Of a stretch of DNA of 64,000 nucleotides, positions 18,429-27,533 are shown piece after piece; within the stretch, counting starts at the first letter, position 1, and each line of letters starts with the position of its first letter. The stretch comes from Marinobacter sediminum (GTDB lineage: Bacteria > Pseudomonadota > Gammaproteobacteria > Pseudomonadales > Oleiphilaceae). Both the position numbers and the translations under genes were made by a program. The notes beneath the pieces were generated by a model that had not been told where the DNA came from, did no database searches, and was given only the letters and a program-made list of their open reading frames with translations. The stretch spans positions 2,170,001-2,234,000 of the forward strand of contig NZ_JAGTWY010000001.1 of NCBI RefSeq assembly GCF_023657445.1. Direction: 5' to 3'.

Positions 18429-19166
18429 ATGGACAACAATGGCTACACCGCTCACATCGGGTTCCTGTATCCCGGCCACGCGGCCGAGGACGACTATCCA
18501 CAACTGGCGCAGATGGTACGCCCGGTTGCCGACGTACAGGTGGTGCATACCGACTTCGTCGAGGATGCCCACACGGTTGAGGCACTCACAGAAATGGGCA
18601 GCCCCCAGCGGCTGATCGATGGTGCCGGACACCTTCAGCACTCCGGCATTGAAGCAGTTATGTGGACGTCAACCAGCGCCAGTTTTGTACGCGGGCTGGA
18701 TGGCATACGGGAGCAGATCGATACCCTGGAAAAAGCGTTACAGGTTCCTGCATCAACCACTGCCATGGCATTCGCCCGGGCGGTTAGCGCAGTCAACGCC
18801 CACCGGGTGGCCATTGCCGCCACCTATCCGAACGACGTTGCCCAGCTGTTCCAGCGGTTTCTGGAACACTTCGACATCGAAGTCGTCAGTATGGCAAGTC
18901 ACGGAATCGTCACGGCGGCCGAAGTCGGCACACTGGGCAAGGATGCCGTGCTGCGATTCGCCCGGGACAACAATCATCCGGATGCTGATGCCTTGCTGAT
19001 TCCCGACACTGCACTGCACTCGGCCAACTGGCTGGAAGACCTGGAGGTGGCAGCCGGTAAACCTGTGCTTACGGCCAATCAGGTGAGTTTCTGGGAGGGC
19101 CTCCGCCTGTGTCACAAATTGACGCCTCAAAAGGGACTGGGCACACTCTTCGCCACAGAACTCTGA
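18429..19166 (+). CDS. Asp/Glu racemase-fold protein (maleate isomerase / arylmalonate decarboxylase-like), catalytic Cys absent
   Basis: Protein of 245 residues with the layout of the maleate cis-trans isomerase/arylmalonate decarboxylase branch of the Asp/Glu racemase superfamily. The fold is recognisable from HIGFLYPG, the motif-1 region VMWTSTSASFVRGLDG, and the mirrored half VAIAATYPND through LLIPDTALHS. In active family members motif 1 has Cys (C-T-S-G-like) and the second half a second Cys; here both sites lack Cys, and the only cysteine is near the C-terminus (LRLCHKL). The start at ATG 18429 lacks a clear ribosome site. It lies between a GlxA regulator and a haloalkane dehalogenase on one strand, probably an operon. 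Confidence 0.7.
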   Translation: MDNNGYTAHIGFLYPGHAAEDDYPQLAQMVRPVADVQVVHTDFVEDAHTVEALTEMGSPQRLIDGAGHLQHSGIEAVMWTSTSASFVRGLDGIREQIDTLEKALQVPASTTAMAFARAVSAVNAHRVAIAATYPNDVAQLFQRFLEHFDIEVVSMASHGIVTAAEVGTLGKDAVLRFARDNNHPDADALLIPDTALHSANWLEDLEVAAGKPVLTANQVSFWEGLRLCHKLTPQKGLGTLFATEL

Positions 19167-19214
19167 AGCCGCCCGGCCTCAGCCGGAGGAATAATCGACA
19201 ACAGGGCAACTGCC

Positions 19215-20105
19215 ATGGATTTCGTCAGAACTCCCGAAAACCGATTCGAACGCCTGCTCGACTACCCTTTTGAACCCCATTACGCCGATCTCGAGGGTCT
19301 GCGGATGCACTATGTAGATGAAGGGCCGACAGACGCCAAACCGATCCTGATGATGCACGGTGAGCCAACCTGGTCGTACCTGTACCGCCACATGATTCCG
19401 GTTTGTGCTGCTGCAGGCCATCGGGTGATCGCGCCAGACCTGATCGGCTTTGGCAAGTCCGACAAACCCACCTCGATCGACAACTACAGCTATCAGCAAC
19501 ACATGGACTGGATGCAGTCGTTCATTGACCAACAGGGGCTGAATGACATCACACTGGTTTGCCAGGACTGGGGTTCACTGCTGGGGCTGCGACTGGCAGC
19601 CGAAAACCCGGATCGGTTCCGCGCCATTGTGGTGGGTAATGGCATGCTGCCTACCGGGGATCAGAAAGCACCCCCGGCGTTCAAGATCTGGAAGAATTTC
19701 GCCCTGCACAGCCCGTGGTTCCCCATTGCCCGGATCATCAATACCGGTTCGTTCCGCAAACTCGGACCGGATGAGCTACGTGCCTATGATGCTCCGTTCC
19801 CGGGCAAAAAATACAAGGCGGGCGCCCGGGCCTTTCCTCGGCTGGTTCCGATGACTCCGAATGACCCGGCCACGGAGGCCAACCGGGCCGCCTGGAAAGT
19901 GCTGGAGCGCTGGGAAAAGCCGTTTCTGACCACTTTCAGCAACGGCGATCCTATTTTCCGGGGCGGCGACCGCCATATGCAGGAGCGGATTCCCGGGGCC
20001 AAAGACCAGTCCCACGTCACGCTCAAGGGCGGCCACTTCCTTCAGGAGGATTCGCCAGTGCCGTTTGCCCGAGCTATCAACGACCTCCTGGCAACACTGG
20101 CCTGA
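19215..20105 (+). CDS. Haloalkane dehalogenase, subfamily I (DhlA-like)
   Basis: Cytosolic alpha/beta hydrolase of 296 residues that cleaves carbon-halogen bonds to an alcohol and halide. HGEPTWSYLYR (48-58) is the subfamily I signature. The nucleophile is Asp118 in CQDWGS with halide-binding Trp119 next to it; the catalytic acid is Asp245 in NGDPIFRG and the base His274 in KGGHFLQED. Placement of the acid after the sixth strand is the DhlA arrangement. It starts 48 bases after the racemase-fold gene. A related hydrolase with epoxide hydrolase features is at 62.9-63.7 kb. Confidence 0.88.
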   Translation: MDFVRTPENRFERLLDYPFEPHYADLEGLRMHYVDEGPTDAKPILMMHGEPTWSYLYRHMIPVCAAAGHRVIAPDLIGFGKSDKPTSIDNYSYQQHMDWMQSFIDQQGLNDITLVCQDWGSLLGLRLAAENPDRFRAIVVGNGMLPTGDQKAPPAFKIWKNFALHSPWFPIARIINTGSFRKLGPDELRAYDAPFPGKKYKAGARAFPRLVPMTPNDPATEANRAAWKVLERWEKPFLTTFSNGDPIFRGGDRHMQERIPGAKDQSHVTLKGGHFLQEDSPVPFARAINDLLATLA

Positions 20106-20119
20106 TTTGGGCTGGAGAC

Positions 20120-21010
20120 TCAGTTCTGGCCTGCCGGCACGCGCGGTCGGTAGTGCCAGGACGACCAGCTGTATATGCCCAGTGCAATCCAGATAACCAC
20201 GAAACTGACCAGCTGCACCTGACTCAGGGGTTCGCCGAAGATCAAAATAGCGATGAAGAATTGCAGGGTCGGGTTGATGTACATCAGAAAGCCCACGGTA
20301 GCCAGTCGCAGGCGCCTCGCGGCTCCGGCAAACAGCAGCAGTGGGATGGCGGTGACAATACCACTGGCCATGAGCAGGGCACCGGTGTAAAAGTTGTCGC
20401 CGTAATGGGACAGGTCTGCATAGCCAAGCCAGCCAAACGTCATCAACCCTACCGGCAACAGCAACAGGGTTTCCACGAACAGCCCCGACAAACCGTCCAG
20501 CACCACCTGTTTTCGCAGCAGGCCGTACGTGCCGAAACTGATGGCCAGCCCCAGTGTGATCCATGGCAACTCGCCCAGCATGACCAGCTGGATCAGAATG
20601 CCGATGGCTGCCAGCACAACCGCCGCCATCTGCCAGCGCCCCATCCGTTCGCGCAGCACCAGCATTCCAAGCGCCACATTGACCAGTGGAGTCAGAAAGT
20701 AGCCGAGGCTGGCCTGCAGCACATGGCGGGATTCCACGGAATAAATGTAAATGCCCCAGTTGGTCGCAATCAGCAGCGCACAGCCAAGCACCCGCCATAG
20801 CTGTGCGGGATTCCTGAGTGCCGCCTGCACCGCCGGCCACCTGCGTAACCCACTGATGACAAGCGCCAGGAACACACAGGACCAGATGATCCGGTGAACC
20901 AGGATTTCAAAGGCCGGCACCCCCTCAAACAGGGCAAAAAACAGCGGAAAGCAGCCCCAGATGGTGTAGGCAGACAGGCCGTACCAAACGCCGCGGGTAA
21001 CATCGCTCAT
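20120..21010 (-). CDS. rarD: RarD-type EamA/DMT transporter
   Basis: Inner-membrane protein of 296 residues with ten membrane segments from two EamA repeats. It matches RarD by GVWYGLSAYTIWGCFPLFF at the N-terminus, EILVHRIIWS, and SLGYFLTPLVNVALG. RarD was described as a chloramphenicol-sensitivity protein; its substrate is not established. The start was moved to ATG 21010, where the RarD N-terminus begins and 19 bases after the stop of the next DMT gene, with which it probably forms an operon. It is convergent with the dehalogenase. Confidence 0.88.
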   Translation of the reverse strand: MSDVTRGVWYGLSAYTIWGCFPLFFALFEGVPAFEILVHRIIWSCVFLALVISGLRRWPAVQAALRNPAQLWRVLGCALLIATNWGIYIYSVESRHVLQASLGYFLTPLVNVALGMLVLRERMGRWQMAAVVLAAIGILIQLVMLGELPWITLGLAISFGTYGLLRKQVVLDGLSGLFVETLLLLPVGLMTFGWLGYADLSHYGDNFYTGALLMASGIVTAIPLLLFAGAARRLRLATVGFLMYINPTLQFFIAILIFGEPLSQVQLVSFVVIWIALGIYSWSSWHYRPRVPAGQN

Positions 21011-21029
21011 AGCGCTCGCCCGCTCCTGC

Positions 21030-21917
21030 TCATGCCGTTTTTTTCTGGGTAACAACGAGCGCCACGCCAGTGATGGCGACCAGGCCTCCAATCATTGCCA
21101 GGCCACCGAGGCGCTCATCAAACAAGAGATAGGCTTCCAGCGCCGTGACCGGCGGCACCAGATAGAACAGACTCGCCACCTGGGAGGCTGCGCCCTGGCG
21201 AATAAGCCACATTAGCAGCAGGATGGCACCGATGGAGACACCCAATACCAGCCAGGCCATGGACAACTGCAGCTGAAGACTCCACTCAACCTCACGGGAC
21301 TCCAGGGCAAAGGCGCCAATGGCGAAAAAGGTGGCAGCGGCGCCATACTGGATCAGTGTTCCCGCCACCAGGTCGGCCCCGGTACCGTGCCGTTTCTGAT
21401 ACACCGTGCCCATAGAAATGCCCGCCAGCGCGAACACGGCCCAAAGAAGTGCCCAGGGCGAAAAGCCCACACCCGAGCCACTCCCACTGAACTTCTCCAC
21501 CAGCACCAGTGACACACCCACAAGCCCCAGGGTCAGTCCCAGCCATTGGCGGCGACTGACGGTTTCTTTCAGGAACACAACAGCCGCGGCTGCAGTCACG
21601 AGTGGTTGAAGACCAACAATCAGCGACACAACACCGGAGGCCATGCCGCTCTGAATCGCGGAATAGACGCCACCGAGATAACAGCCGTGGACCAGAATAC
21701 CGGTGACAGCAAGATGACCGGCTCCCCGCCAGCCCGGCCAACGGGTCTTCATCAGCCAGGCCAGCCCCACCAGCAACACCAGTGTCAGCAGCATACGAAT
21801 CAGCAGCAGCGTAAACGGCTCAGCAAATGGCAGGCCGTATTTGGCGCCGATGAATCCCGTGCTCCAGAGCCAGACAAACAGAGCGGGAACGAAGAATGAA
21901 TAAAAAAATGAACGCAT
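21030..21917 (-). CDS. EamA/DMT-family transporter
   Basis: Inner-membrane protein of 295 residues with about ten membrane segments and two EamA halves, recognisable by LWSTGFIGAKYGLPFAEPF and by LVPPVTALEAYLLFDERLG near the C-terminus. Likely a metabolite or amino-acid-related exporter; substrate unknown. A TTG three codons upstream is an alternative start; ATG 21917 was used although neither has a strong ribosome site. First gene of a two-gene unit with rarD. Confidence 0.85.
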   Translation of the reverse strand: MRSFFYSFFVPALFVWLWSTGFIGAKYGLPFAEPFTLLLIRMLLTLVLLVGLAWLMKTRWPGWRGAGHLAVTGILVHGCYLGGVYSAIQSGMASGVVSLIVGLQPLVTAAAAVVFLKETVSRRQWLGLTLGLVGVSLVLVEKFSGSGSGVGFSPWALLWAVFALAGISMGTVYQKRHGTGADLVAGTLIQYGAAATFFAIGAFALESREVEWSLQLQLSMAWLVLGVSIGAILLLMWLIRQGAASQVASLFYLVPPVTALEAYLLFDERLGGLAMIGGLVAITGVALVVTQKKTA

Positions 21918-21990
21918 GCGTCGCAACCGGAGTCAGTATTTTTTCAGTATGGGCACTTTAGTATTTAGCAGGCAAACAAAACAGATACAG

Positions 21991-22011
21991 AAAACTGGTT
22001 TAACAACCAGT
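21991..22011 (-). terminator. Probable terminator of the glycosidase gene
   Basis: Inverted repeat ACTGGTT-TAAC-AACCAGT, followed on the minus strand by TTTT, nine bases after the stop of the minus-strand glycosidase gene. Short stem and short T run make it a modest terminator. It lies in the promoter region of the downstream DMT gene and could instead be an operator. Confidence 0.5.
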
Positions 22012-22019
22012 ACAGATCA

Positions 22020-24215
22020 TCATGACGACCTACCTGGCAGTCTTACCTCAATGGCTGGCTCCTCAACATGCCAGTCCCCATGCCAGGTTACGTCCGGCGC
22101 TGCGTCCGGTCGGGGCTGGATGGTGATGGAAATCGCGCCAAAACTCGTGGGCGCCGGCCCGAACCGTATGGGCTTATCCTGATCCAGCCAGCGCTCGGGC
22201 ACACCGGCACAAAGAATCAACCGGTTACCCTCCTCCCGCACGAAACAATTGCGCACCATCAGCACCCATTCGGCCGACGCCCAGACATGGTGACCATCGC
22301 CCATGCACCCGCCCCCTGTTCCGGGGTGGATGGCTTCTGGCCACTGACCTGTTGGTGATGCCAGAGCAGCCACCGCGTCCATCAACTCAAGGTAACGGGG
22401 GTCGCCGGCCCGCAACAGGACCTGGGCCACATGCAGGGTCAGGTAGGCATTCAGTCCGGAATGGATCATGTCCTGGTAGAACGCGCCCTTCACGAAACAG
22501 TTATCAAGCAGGAATTCGACGCAGTCCAGCAACCTGGGATCGTCAGGCTGGCAAAGCTGGGTCGGGTAACCCATGGCCAGGGAGCCAATGGCACCGGCAT
22601 CCAGTCGTCGATACGGGGATGCTGGCATACCGGGTCGTTTTAGTCGGCGCTCGCAGCTGGAGAGACTCCGATCCACCGCCTGGGTAAATTCCCGGGCGCC
22701 CGCTGCAAACATGTCACTGGCTTTCCGGTCGTCCCTCTCAAGCAGTTCCGATGCCGCCTTGAGGCCGGCGATGCCCCAGAAATCGTCCCAGTAATAATAA
22801 TCGTTGGGTCCCAGGTGTTCGGCACTGAAACCTGCCGGCAACAGACCCGCGTGGGGTTTGTCGAGGGTGTCGCTAAGGCGCTTTTTCTGTATCCAGTGAG
22901 CACCTTTACTCACCGGTTCAAACCAGTCAATGGGCAGTTTCCGGTCGGTAATCGCCTGGAATCGCTGTAAAATCCACAGCACCTCCCCGTTGGCATCCCA
23001 CTCCCCTTCCTGGGAACGGAAATACCCGTTCTTGAGCTGGCGGGCCGGGAACTGCTCCAGGGCTCGCTCGGCCCGATCGGTCATACCGGCACACAGCAGC
23101 GCGTGAATGATAAACGCGGCGTCCCGAAACCAGAAGCGCTTGTAGGTGTAGGGGCCCGGGTACACGTCCTCCGGAGAATGGAGCACTAATGACCGGATTG
23201 CGGCATCGTAGAGGAACTGCCAGGTGTCATCCGGACATTCCAGCCGGGCATGACCCTCGAGCGCTTTTTGCCAGGTATCGGGCTGAGCCCGGGTAATCGC
23301 TCCTTTCGTTAATGGCACTGTGACCATGAGCTCGGTCGTCTTGCCTGGAGTAACCGGAAATAAAGCCGCTGCCGTCACCATACCGACATCGCACACGCCT
23401 GCGGTCTGATCCGCCTTGTCGGCGAGATGAATGTGGACATCACCCTGAAGGTAATCCGAAACGTGATGGCTTTTGGCAGGCTGACTGAAGAACACAGACT
23501 GTTTATCTTCCACCTGCCAGGCGTCTCGCTTTTCCGACAGGCTCACCCGGTGGATAAACGCGACGCCTTCAGGATTGGCCGGGCGCAGGGACAAAACCAG
23601 TGAGCCGGAAACATCGGCCTCCCCCTGCAGCACCAACTGGCAAACGGGTTGACCATCTTCCACCACCACCCGGGCGCGACTGGTCAATTTGATTCCATCC
23701 ATCACCGACTCGGTCACCACACAGGGACTGTCCTCCAGCTCCTGCCATTGACGGCTGCTTTTGCACCGGGATGGCAGCAGACAGCGGCCATCATCGGCCA
23801 ACAGCCATCCATCAAGGGACCAGCCGTCGTAGAGCACAGTCAGCAAACCACGGGGATCGACAATCGGCAACTCATCCAGGTCCGGCTGCCCGATGGCCGT
23901 CCAGTTGCGGTTACTCAGATTGATGTGAGTAATGGAAAAGGCCCTGGGAATAAACGCAATATCCTCAGGGTCAAACTGCCGTTCGACCCAGTACGGCCAG
24001 ACCCAATCCAGGTTGTGCTGAATAACGCGGCTGTTGATCAGGCCACGGGCATGAAACACAACCCCGGCCCTCAGCAGCTCTATAGGCTCCCCGACTTCCG
24101 AGGGCTGGGCAAAGCTGTGGAGTTTCCCCAACAGGGCAATCGGATCCAGAAAACCATGTCGGTGGGCCATACGCTTGACCAGATAACGCCATGGCAGCCA
24201 CTTCATCCAGCTCAT
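22020..24215 (-). CDS. Six-hairpin glycosidase-like (GH15-related) protein
   Basis: Protein of 731 residues without a signal peptide. The N-terminal half is beta-rich; the C-terminal half is an (alpha/alpha)6 barrel of the glucoamylase type with YTYKRFWFRDAAFII, RSQEGEWDANGEVLW and PNDYYYWDDFWGIAGL, motifs at the sites where GH15-like and trehalase-like enzymes bind sugar and hold acidic catalysts. The exact substrate cannot be named. Start ATG 24215 is set by GGAG upstream and by overlap with the stop of the preceding VTT-domain gene (ATGA), implying translational coupling to a membrane protein. Confidence 0.75.
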   Translation of the reverse strand: MSWMKWLPWRYLVKRMAHRHGFLDPIALLGKLHSFAQPSEVGEPIELLRAGVVFHARGLINSRVIQHNLDWVWPYWVERQFDPEDIAFIPRAFSITHINLSNRNWTAIGQPDLDELPIVDPRGLLTVLYDGWSLDGWLLADDGRCLLPSRCKSSRQWQELEDSPCVVTESVMDGIKLTSRARVVVEDGQPVCQLVLQGEADVSGSLVLSLRPANPEGVAFIHRVSLSEKRDAWQVEDKQSVFFSQPAKSHHVSDYLQGDVHIHLADKADQTAGVCDVGMVTAAALFPVTPGKTTELMVTVPLTKGAITRAQPDTWQKALEGHARLECPDDTWQFLYDAAIRSLVLHSPEDVYPGPYTYKRFWFRDAAFIIHALLCAGMTDRAERALEQFPARQLKNGYFRSQEGEWDANGEVLWILQRFQAITDRKLPIDWFEPVSKGAHWIQKKRLSDTLDKPHAGLLPAGFSAEHLGPNDYYYWDDFWGIAGLKAASELLERDDRKASDMFAAGAREFTQAVDRSLSSCERRLKRPGMPASPYRRLDAGAIGSLAMGYPTQLCQPDDPRLLDCVEFLLDNCFVKGAFYQDMIHSGLNAYLTLHVAQVLLRAGDPRYLELMDAVAALASPTGQWPEAIHPGTGGGCMGDGHHVWASAEWVLMVRNCFVREEGNRLILCAGVPERWLDQDKPIRFGPAPTSFGAISITIQPRPDAAPDVTWHGDWHVEEPAIEVRLPGRSS

Positions 24216-24946
24216 TCCACGCTCTCCGTTTCTGTTGATTCTGTCTCTACCTTGTAACGTGCCAGCGCGCGCCGGGCCAGACGGTTGAGAAACACAACCG
24301 CCAGAACGGTGCCTATGAACCCTGCCCCGTATATCGTCCACTCCAACGGCGAACGCGTGCTCTCCCGGACGCCCAGAGTGGACAAATCTGCGGCCAGCGA
24401 GCCCAGATACACGTTATGCAGCGAGAACGGAATAATCCCAAAGAAAGTCCCGGACACGAATCCGCCGAAGGAAAAGCTGGTAAGGCCAAACAGGAAATTG
24501 GACAGTTTGCCGGGGAAGAACGGGATCAGTCGAGTAAGGAGGACGATCTTCCAGCCATGGGGCGCCATCTCATCACTTACCATTGAGAGCCGGGCGCGGT
24601 TACGGATATAGATGCGGGCATGATCACCCAGAAAATGTCGGCCAATCAGGAAGGCGATGGCAGCCCCCAGAGTCGTGCCTATCACCACGTATACCGTGCC
24701 TTCCATGACGCCAAAAACGAAGCCTGCGCCCGTGGTAAGCAAGACGCCCGGCAGCAAAAGCACCATAGCAACCACCATGATGCCGATAAACATGACGGCC
24801 GCCCAGGCTCCGAGGGAATCAAACCACCGCAACAGCTCTACCACTTGCTGGTGCACACCAAAGGCATAGAGCAGCCCAACAACTGCCCCCACCCCGGCAA
24901 TGCAGCCGGCCATCCAAAGCGCCGGCGATTTCTTCCAGTTGCTCAT
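24212..24946 (-). CDS. TVP38/TMEM64 (VTT domain, DedA superfamily) membrane protein
   Basis: Inner-membrane protein of 244 residues with about six membrane segments. The core GAGFVFGVMEGTVYVVIGTTLGAAIAF with FLIGRHFLG, then LLTRLIPFFPGKLSNFLFGLT, match the VTT domain, including the family's R-x-x-P-F-x-P motif. DedA/VTT proteins are linked to lipid flipping and membrane homeostasis; the specific role is unknown. AGGAT lies 8 bases before ATG. Four-base overlap with the downstream glycosidase-like gene suggests they act together, though no pathway is known to me. Confidence 0.87.
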   Translation of the reverse strand: MSNWKKSPALWMAGCIAGVGAVVGLLYAFGVHQQVVELLRWFDSLGAWAAVMFIGIMVVAMVLLLPGVLLTTGAGFVFGVMEGTVYVVIGTTLGAAIAFLIGRHFLGDHARIYIRNRARLSMVSDEMAPHGWKIVLLTRLIPFFPGKLSNFLFGLTSFSFGGFVSGTFFGIIPFSLHNVYLGSLAADLSTLGVRESTRSPLEWTIYGAGFIGTVLAVVFLNRLARRALARYKVETESTETESVE

Positions 24947-25009
24947 GCGCTCATCCTAACGCTGGAGCGCCTCACCGCTCAAAATGACAGAGTCTGGCCG
25001 GTTTATTTC

Positions 25010-25246
25010 TCAAGCGCTCAGGATGGACTGAAGTTTCTGGGTAAGCTCCACTGCCTCGGCGCCCAGAGGGGTCAGGTAACCGCCATCCTTCTGGCTGATC
25101 AAGCCCCTTTTGAACAGATTTTCGGCTGCCTTGACCGTTTCCGGCGCTGCCGAATGGGCATGAACCTTGATGCCCTCCTGGGAAGATGTGGACGGAAACT
25201 GACCCAGAAGGTTGAGTTCGGCAAGGTGATCAGCAGAGAATGGCAT
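25010..25246 (-). CDS. TIGR02647-family small protein
   Basis: Acidic-to-neutral protein of 78 residues beginning MPFSADHLAELNLLGQF and ending in a helix-turn-helix-like segment LFKRGLISQKDGGYLTPLG. This matches the TIGR02647 family, found in gammaproteobacteria and of unknown function; the winged-helix look suggests nucleic-acid binding (inference). GAGGAAA lies 7 bases before ATG. It is divergent from the pseudouridine synthase. Confidence 0.85.
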   Translation of the reverse strand: MPFSADHLAELNLLGQFPSTSSQEGIKVHAHSAAPETVKAAENLFKRGLISQKDGGYLTPLGAEAVELTQKLQSILSA

Positions 25247-25300
25247 GGCATTTCCTCGTATTATTGTCTGTGTTTACACTAAGCATAGTCGACGAATTCC

Positions 25301-25996
25301 ATGAAGCTCTCCCGAATTCTCAGTAATCAGAACGGTGTAAGTCGCAAACAGGCCAACGCCCTGATTGCGGCTGGACGGGTTACCGTAAGTGGTGGAATCT
25401 GCCGTGAACCCGCACAGGAAGTTGACCGGTTTTCGACGGTCAAGGCAGATGGCGCGATCATCCAGGCGGGAGACGCCGTTCATTATCTCATGCTCTACAA
25501 ACCCGCTGGTTATCTGAGCGCAACGGTTGATGACACTCATAAAACGGTTCTGGATCTCATTGAATCCAAGCTGCACAGCGATCTGCACATCGCTGGCCGG
25601 CTGGACCGGGCCAGCACCGGCCTGCTGATTCTGACCAATGATGGCATTTGGTCGCGACGGCTGACCGAACCGAAAATCAAGATACCAAAGGTCTACCGGG
25701 TCTCCACCGCCCGCCCGATCACCCCGGAAACGCCTGAACGTTTTGCCGAGGGCATCTGGTTTGAACCCGAGCGGCTCTGGACGTCACCCGCCCAGATCGA
25801 AATGCTCGGCCTGCGGGAAGCTCGGGTAACCATCTACGAAGGCCGATACCATCAGGTAAAGCGCATGTTTCATGCCGTAGGCAACCGGATAATTGCCCTG
25901 CACCGGGAGAAAATGGGCGACATTCGGCTCGATGACAGCCTCTCGCCCGGTGCTTACCGCCCGCTAACAAAAGAAGAGATCAGTTCCGTCCGGTAA
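25301..25996 (+). CDS. rsuA: 16S rRNA pseudouridine synthase, RsuA family
   Basis: Cytosolic enzyme of 231 residues that isomerises a uridine in small-subunit rRNA (U516 in E. coli). An N-terminal S4 RNA-binding domain (1-46) is followed by the catalytic domain with HIAGRLDRASTGLLILTNDG, catalytic Asp102, and YHQVKRMFHAVGNRI towards the C-terminus. Length fits RsuA rather than the longer RluB/RluF, but RluE is similar in size, so the exact target base is inferred. Ribosome site weak. Confidence 0.85.
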   Translation: MKLSRILSNQNGVSRKQANALIAAGRVTVSGGICREPAQEVDRFSTVKADGAIIQAGDAVHYLMLYKPAGYLSATVDDTHKTVLDLIESKLHSDLHIAGRLDRASTGLLILTNDGIWSRRLTEPKIKIPKVYRVSTARPITPETPERFAEGIWFEPERLWTSPAQIEMLGLREARVTIYEGRYHQVKRMFHAVGNRIIALHREKMGDIRLDDSLSPGAYRPLTKEEISSVR

Positions 25997-26118
25997 AGGC
26001 AGATTCTTTGGTTTTACCGATCAGGTTGATCCAGCTCAGGTTCCCAGACCCGGGGATGTTGTCAAATACACTATGCTTTTTTGCAGGCAATACCACGAAC
26101 CACGGGCGAGTGATCACC

Positions 26119-27471
26119 ATGACCAGCAATGGCAACGGCTCAAACTACTACCCCCGCCCACTCCGTCATCTGAGTAGCTATCTGTCGGGGCTGGTGCAGG
26201 GACGACTCTGGCTGAAAGTACTGGTTGGCATGTTTCTGGGGCTTGTTGTAGGCACCCTGCTTGGGCCCTCGGTTGGCCTTGTGGAGCCCGCAACGGGCAC
26301 ACTGGTCGGCAACTGGCTGGCCTTTCCCGGGCAGCTTTTCCTGGCCACCATCCAGATGATCGTCATTCCCCTTGTGATTGCCTCGGTTGTTCGTGGTCTG
26401 GCCGCCAGCGAAGACCTGGACCAACTCCGAAAACTGGGGTTACGGGTCACCGGTTTCTTTGTCATCACCACGGCTATTGCAGCGTCCATAGGGCTCTGGA
26501 TCGGCAGCGTGATGAATCCCGGCAGCATGATGACTGGCCTGGCAACATCTGCCGGGGCGGAGCAAAGCACTGTCACCACGGCTGCCATGCCCAGTGTGGA
26601 CGAACTTCCGAAAACCCTGATTGGCCTGCTTCCGGGCAACCCGCTGGACGCCATGGTCGAGGGTCAGATGCTGCAGGTGGTAATTTTCTCCATTATTGTC
26701 GGCATTGCCCTGGTCAGCATGGCCCCGGAAAAGTCGCGGCCGATGCTGGACCTGCTGGATTCCCTGCAACAGGTCTGCATGACCGTCGTGCGCTGGGCCA
26801 TGAGGCTGGCTCCGTTTGCGGTGTTCGGACTGATGGCACAGCTCACTACCACCATAGGCTTCCAGGCCATGCTAGGCATGGCATCCTATGTAGCAACGGT
26901 TCTGGTGGGGCTTCTCCTTATGCTCGGAGTGTACATGCTGATCCTGAAGCTGTTGGCCGGCCAACCCCCCGTCCAGTTCATCAAGGACAGCCGCGACGTT
27001 TTGCTGCTCGCGTTCTCGACCTCAAGTTCGGCCGCGGTGATGCCACTGTCGATTCGCACCGCTGAAGACAAGCTCGGGGTGCGCCCCTCAGTCTCCCAGT
27101 TCGTCATCCCGCTTGGCGCCACCATCAATATGAACGGCACAGCCCTGTACCAGGCTGTGGCAACCGTCTTCCTGGCGCAGGTTTACGGCATTGACCTCAG
27201 TATGGGAAGCATGGCGTTGGTCGTCGCCATGGCCGTGGGGGCTTCCATTGGTTCGCCGGCCACGCCGGGCGTGGGTATTGTGATCCTGGCAATGGTGCTG
27301 CAAACCGTTGGTATTCCACCCGGCGGTATTGCATTAATCATGGGCGTCGATCGGATTCTGGATATGTGTCGTACTGCCATCAACGTTACCGGAGACCTGG
27401 TCACCTGTCGGCTGATGGAAAACTGGTCCGGCACCCGACTGACAGCCGAGCCTGCTACCCAGGAGTCCTGA
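26119..27471 (+). CDS. Dicarboxylate/amino acid:cation symporter (DAACS)
   Basis: Inner-membrane sodium or proton symporter of 450 residues related to GltP and DctA. Family signatures are present: serine-rich hairpin AFSTSSSAAVMPLS, the NMNGTALYQ motif in place of N-M-D-G-T, SPATPGVGIVILAMVLQ and GVDRILDMCRTAINVTGD, where the Asp and Arg positions bind the substrate amino group and side chain. The start at ATG 26119 removes a long non-conserved N-terminus; a GTG at 26110 is possible. Substrate is likely glutamate, aspartate or a C4-dicarboxylate. Confidence 0.87.
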   Translation: MTSNGNGSNYYPRPLRHLSSYLSGLVQGRLWLKVLVGMFLGLVVGTLLGPSVGLVEPATGTLVGNWLAFPGQLFLATIQMIVIPLVIASVVRGLAASEDLDQLRKLGLRVTGFFVITTAIAASIGLWIGSVMNPGSMMTGLATSAGAEQSTVTTAAMPSVDELPKTLIGLLPGNPLDAMVEGQMLQVVIFSIIVGIALVSMAPEKSRPMLDLLDSLQQVCMTVVRWAMRLAPFAVFGLMAQLTTTIGFQAMLGMASYVATVLVGLLLMLGVYMLILKLLAGQPPVQFIKDSRDVLLLAFSTSSSAAVMPLSIRTAEDKLGVRPSVSQFVIPLGATINMNGTALYQAVATVFLAQVYGIDLSMGSMALVVAMAVGASIGSPATPGVGIVILAMVLQTVGIPPGGIALIMGVDRILDMCRTAINVTGDLVTCRLMENWSGTRLTAEPATQES

Positions 27472-27533
27472 GCACGACAATGCCCAAGGCTTTCCGGTAC
27501 CCTGAAGGCAAGACACTTTAACCGGGAGCTTCC

